Assembly: GCF_008831285.2 (NCBI RefSeq)
Contig: NC_045138.2
Coordinates: 28,367,934 to 28,431,933, forward strand
Source: Nymphaea colorata
Lineage: Eukaryota; Streptophyta; Magnoliopsida; Nymphaeales; Nymphaeaceae
Reading direction: 5' to 3'
DNA: 64,000 nucleotides
Both the position numbers and the translations under genes were made by a program. The notes below the pieces were generated by a model. It ran no database searches. It was not told the origin of the DNA and saw only the letters and a list, made by a program, of their open reading frames with translations. Positions 62,550 through 64,000 of this stretch are shown piece after piece. Every line of letters starts with the position of its first letter. The first letter of the stretch is position 1.

Positions 62550-64000
62550 GTGAGAATTGGACGAATTCGTGTTGATTTTCTGTACTTCACTTTGGCTAAT
62601 TGGCTGATGAGTCTTCCAGGGGGCTACTTCTTTTATATATTTTCTTATTTATTTCTTGTATTGCTTTTGATTTCCTCTAGGTTTGCATGTTGATTTATGT
62701 ACTTCCTGATCATATGCATAACGTTTAATCATCTGTTGATCTCCTAATTTTCTCCATTAGATACAATTTAATGGTCGTTATCTGGTCGTCCTATTTCAGC
62801 ATTTTGCAATTGTGAACACTTGTCTAAAAAGACTCTTTGATATTTGTTGTTGGCATTCATCTAGTCATTGGGAAAATTCATGCTGAAGTTACTGTTATTA
62901 GTCTTCCTAGTTTAGTATTATATGTTCTCTTTGAGCAAGTCATTTCATGGTTGGTATAAAATTATAAATTATGAGATACGGTAAAGAATTATATCTATTT
63001 AACTGCATGATGGAAAGCAGTTGCTAATTTTCTTTGATGCATGATAGAAACTTCTCCTATGGGCGTGGAATGTTGCCAGCTTTGAGACAACATTTAATCC
63101 ATATAACAGATTCTAATGAAATATATCTATACAACAGATTCTAATGAAATTTTAAAACCTCACAGTTCATGAAGGGTATTGGCTACTGTGGGTCATTAGG
63201 TGCGTGCACAGTATTTTGGAACTTCGTTTGGTAATTTATGAATAAAATGAACAAATGAGTAGATTACGTCTGACACTTCAGAGTTTATGAAATGACTTGT
63301 GGCAAATCAGAATGACATATAACTTATGGGTGACATATAACTTATGAAGTGCACCCCGAAAGGGCCCAGGCAGGATGCATCCCTGCAAGGAATAGAGGCA
63401 AATCAGAATAGAGAGTTTGTCATTGATTGTGGCAAGAAAATTGTCTTTGAGGCATGGAGGTTGTGTTTGAGGCCATCATAAAGGAGAATATCTCAAAACC
63501 CAGTCTTTGTTTTTGGCATAATGTGATAGATGTCTATCTGAATCTAAGCTAGCCAACAGGGGCAGTTGTTCTTGTCATTGCAATTTATGCTGCAACTTCT
63601 GTTAGATGCGAATTATATGTCACAAATGTTGTTACATGGGGATTATATGCTACAAAAGCTTATTACATGTTAATGTTAATAAGTTGAACAATTAAATGTT
63701 AATTTCTTATGATTAGATCTGTACGCTGCTGATCATGGCTGATTCCCACCAGTTGTCTTTGGAAGAGAGATATGAGCTAGGGTGAGAGATAGTTGAAGGA
63801 GCTTTTGTCACCTATCACTGCTGGTTTTCATTGGGAGAGAAAAAGGTCTTACTCTCAGTCATTGGTTTCTCTTGTCAAGTGGAGGATGAAATTAGGCCTT
63901 ATGACTTTAGCTGCACCTTAACTCACTGTTGACTTGAATCAGGTGCACACTCTTTTTTTGACAGAAATATTATTTCTGTTCCATAGCGACTGACCACATT
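62550..64000 (+). other. Intron 3 of the poly(A) polymerase gene, running off the window
   Basis: Starts with the donor gtgaga. It is AT-rich with short local duplications, such as 'acatataacttatg' twice at 63316-63344 and 'acagattctaatgaaat' twice at 63106-63151. No PAP exon is seen. A patch at 63350-63390 (accccgaaagggcccaggc) is more GC-rich and looks like a small transposon fragment. Confidence 0.6.

Noticed and set aside
1-64000. CRISPR arrays, operons, prophage or bacterial mobile elements
   Set aside because: No regularly spaced direct repeats with unique spacers and no prokaryotic gene layout; spliced genes show this is plant nuclear DNA.

Overview
The window is nuclear DNA of a flowering plant. 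The evidence is GT-AG introns of tens to thousands of bases, plant-only gene families (an RCD1/SRO protein, two IQ67-domain proteins, a plant pectin methylesterase), CT-rich 5' leaders, and long AT-rich spacers holding small transposons and a decayed Ty3-type retroelement. I cannot name the species from sequence alone.

Layout. 1-3330 and 8440-9385 are AT-rich, diverged tandem-like repeats of one family in opposite orientations. Between them lie the 3' end of a Ty3/gypsy-type retrotransposon (3755 to about 5100) and a broken leucine-rich-repeat/malectin receptor kinase (5520-7420). A five-exon SRO/RCD1-type gene (WWE, PARP-like and RST domains) is on the minus strand at 14074-16869, with its leader reaching about 18060. 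18100-29000 is gene-poor and holds several MITE-like elements, small tandem duplications and one doubtful ORF. A complete five-exon pectinesterase of the PME53 type is on the plus strand at 29101-34136. Two IQD (calmodulin-binding IQ67) genes, both on the minus strand with the same three-exon structure, lie at 41221-43285 and 52119-54012: a dispersed tandem pair. Between them are a 196-codon unrecognised ORF and a small ORF with a signal-peptide-like start. The right edge holds the first three coding exons of a canonical nuclear poly(A) polymerase (61963-62549, plus strand), cut by the window end.

How they work together. The genes are separately transcribed and do not form a pathway: stress/redox transcriptional co-regulation (SRO), wall pectin de-esterification (PME), calmodulin-linked microtubule or membrane scaffolding (IQD) and mRNA 3'-end polyadenylation (PAPS). 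I found no gene cluster and no convincing new system. The best second-look items are the partly retained PARP triad of the SRO protein, the possible spliced 3' end of that gene, the uORF in the first IQD leader, the small secreted-peptide-like ORF, and the inverted AT-rich repeat blocks around transposon and receptor-kinase debris. Exon boundaries were set by reading GT/AG sites and checking that codon phase is kept; they have not been tested against transcripts.
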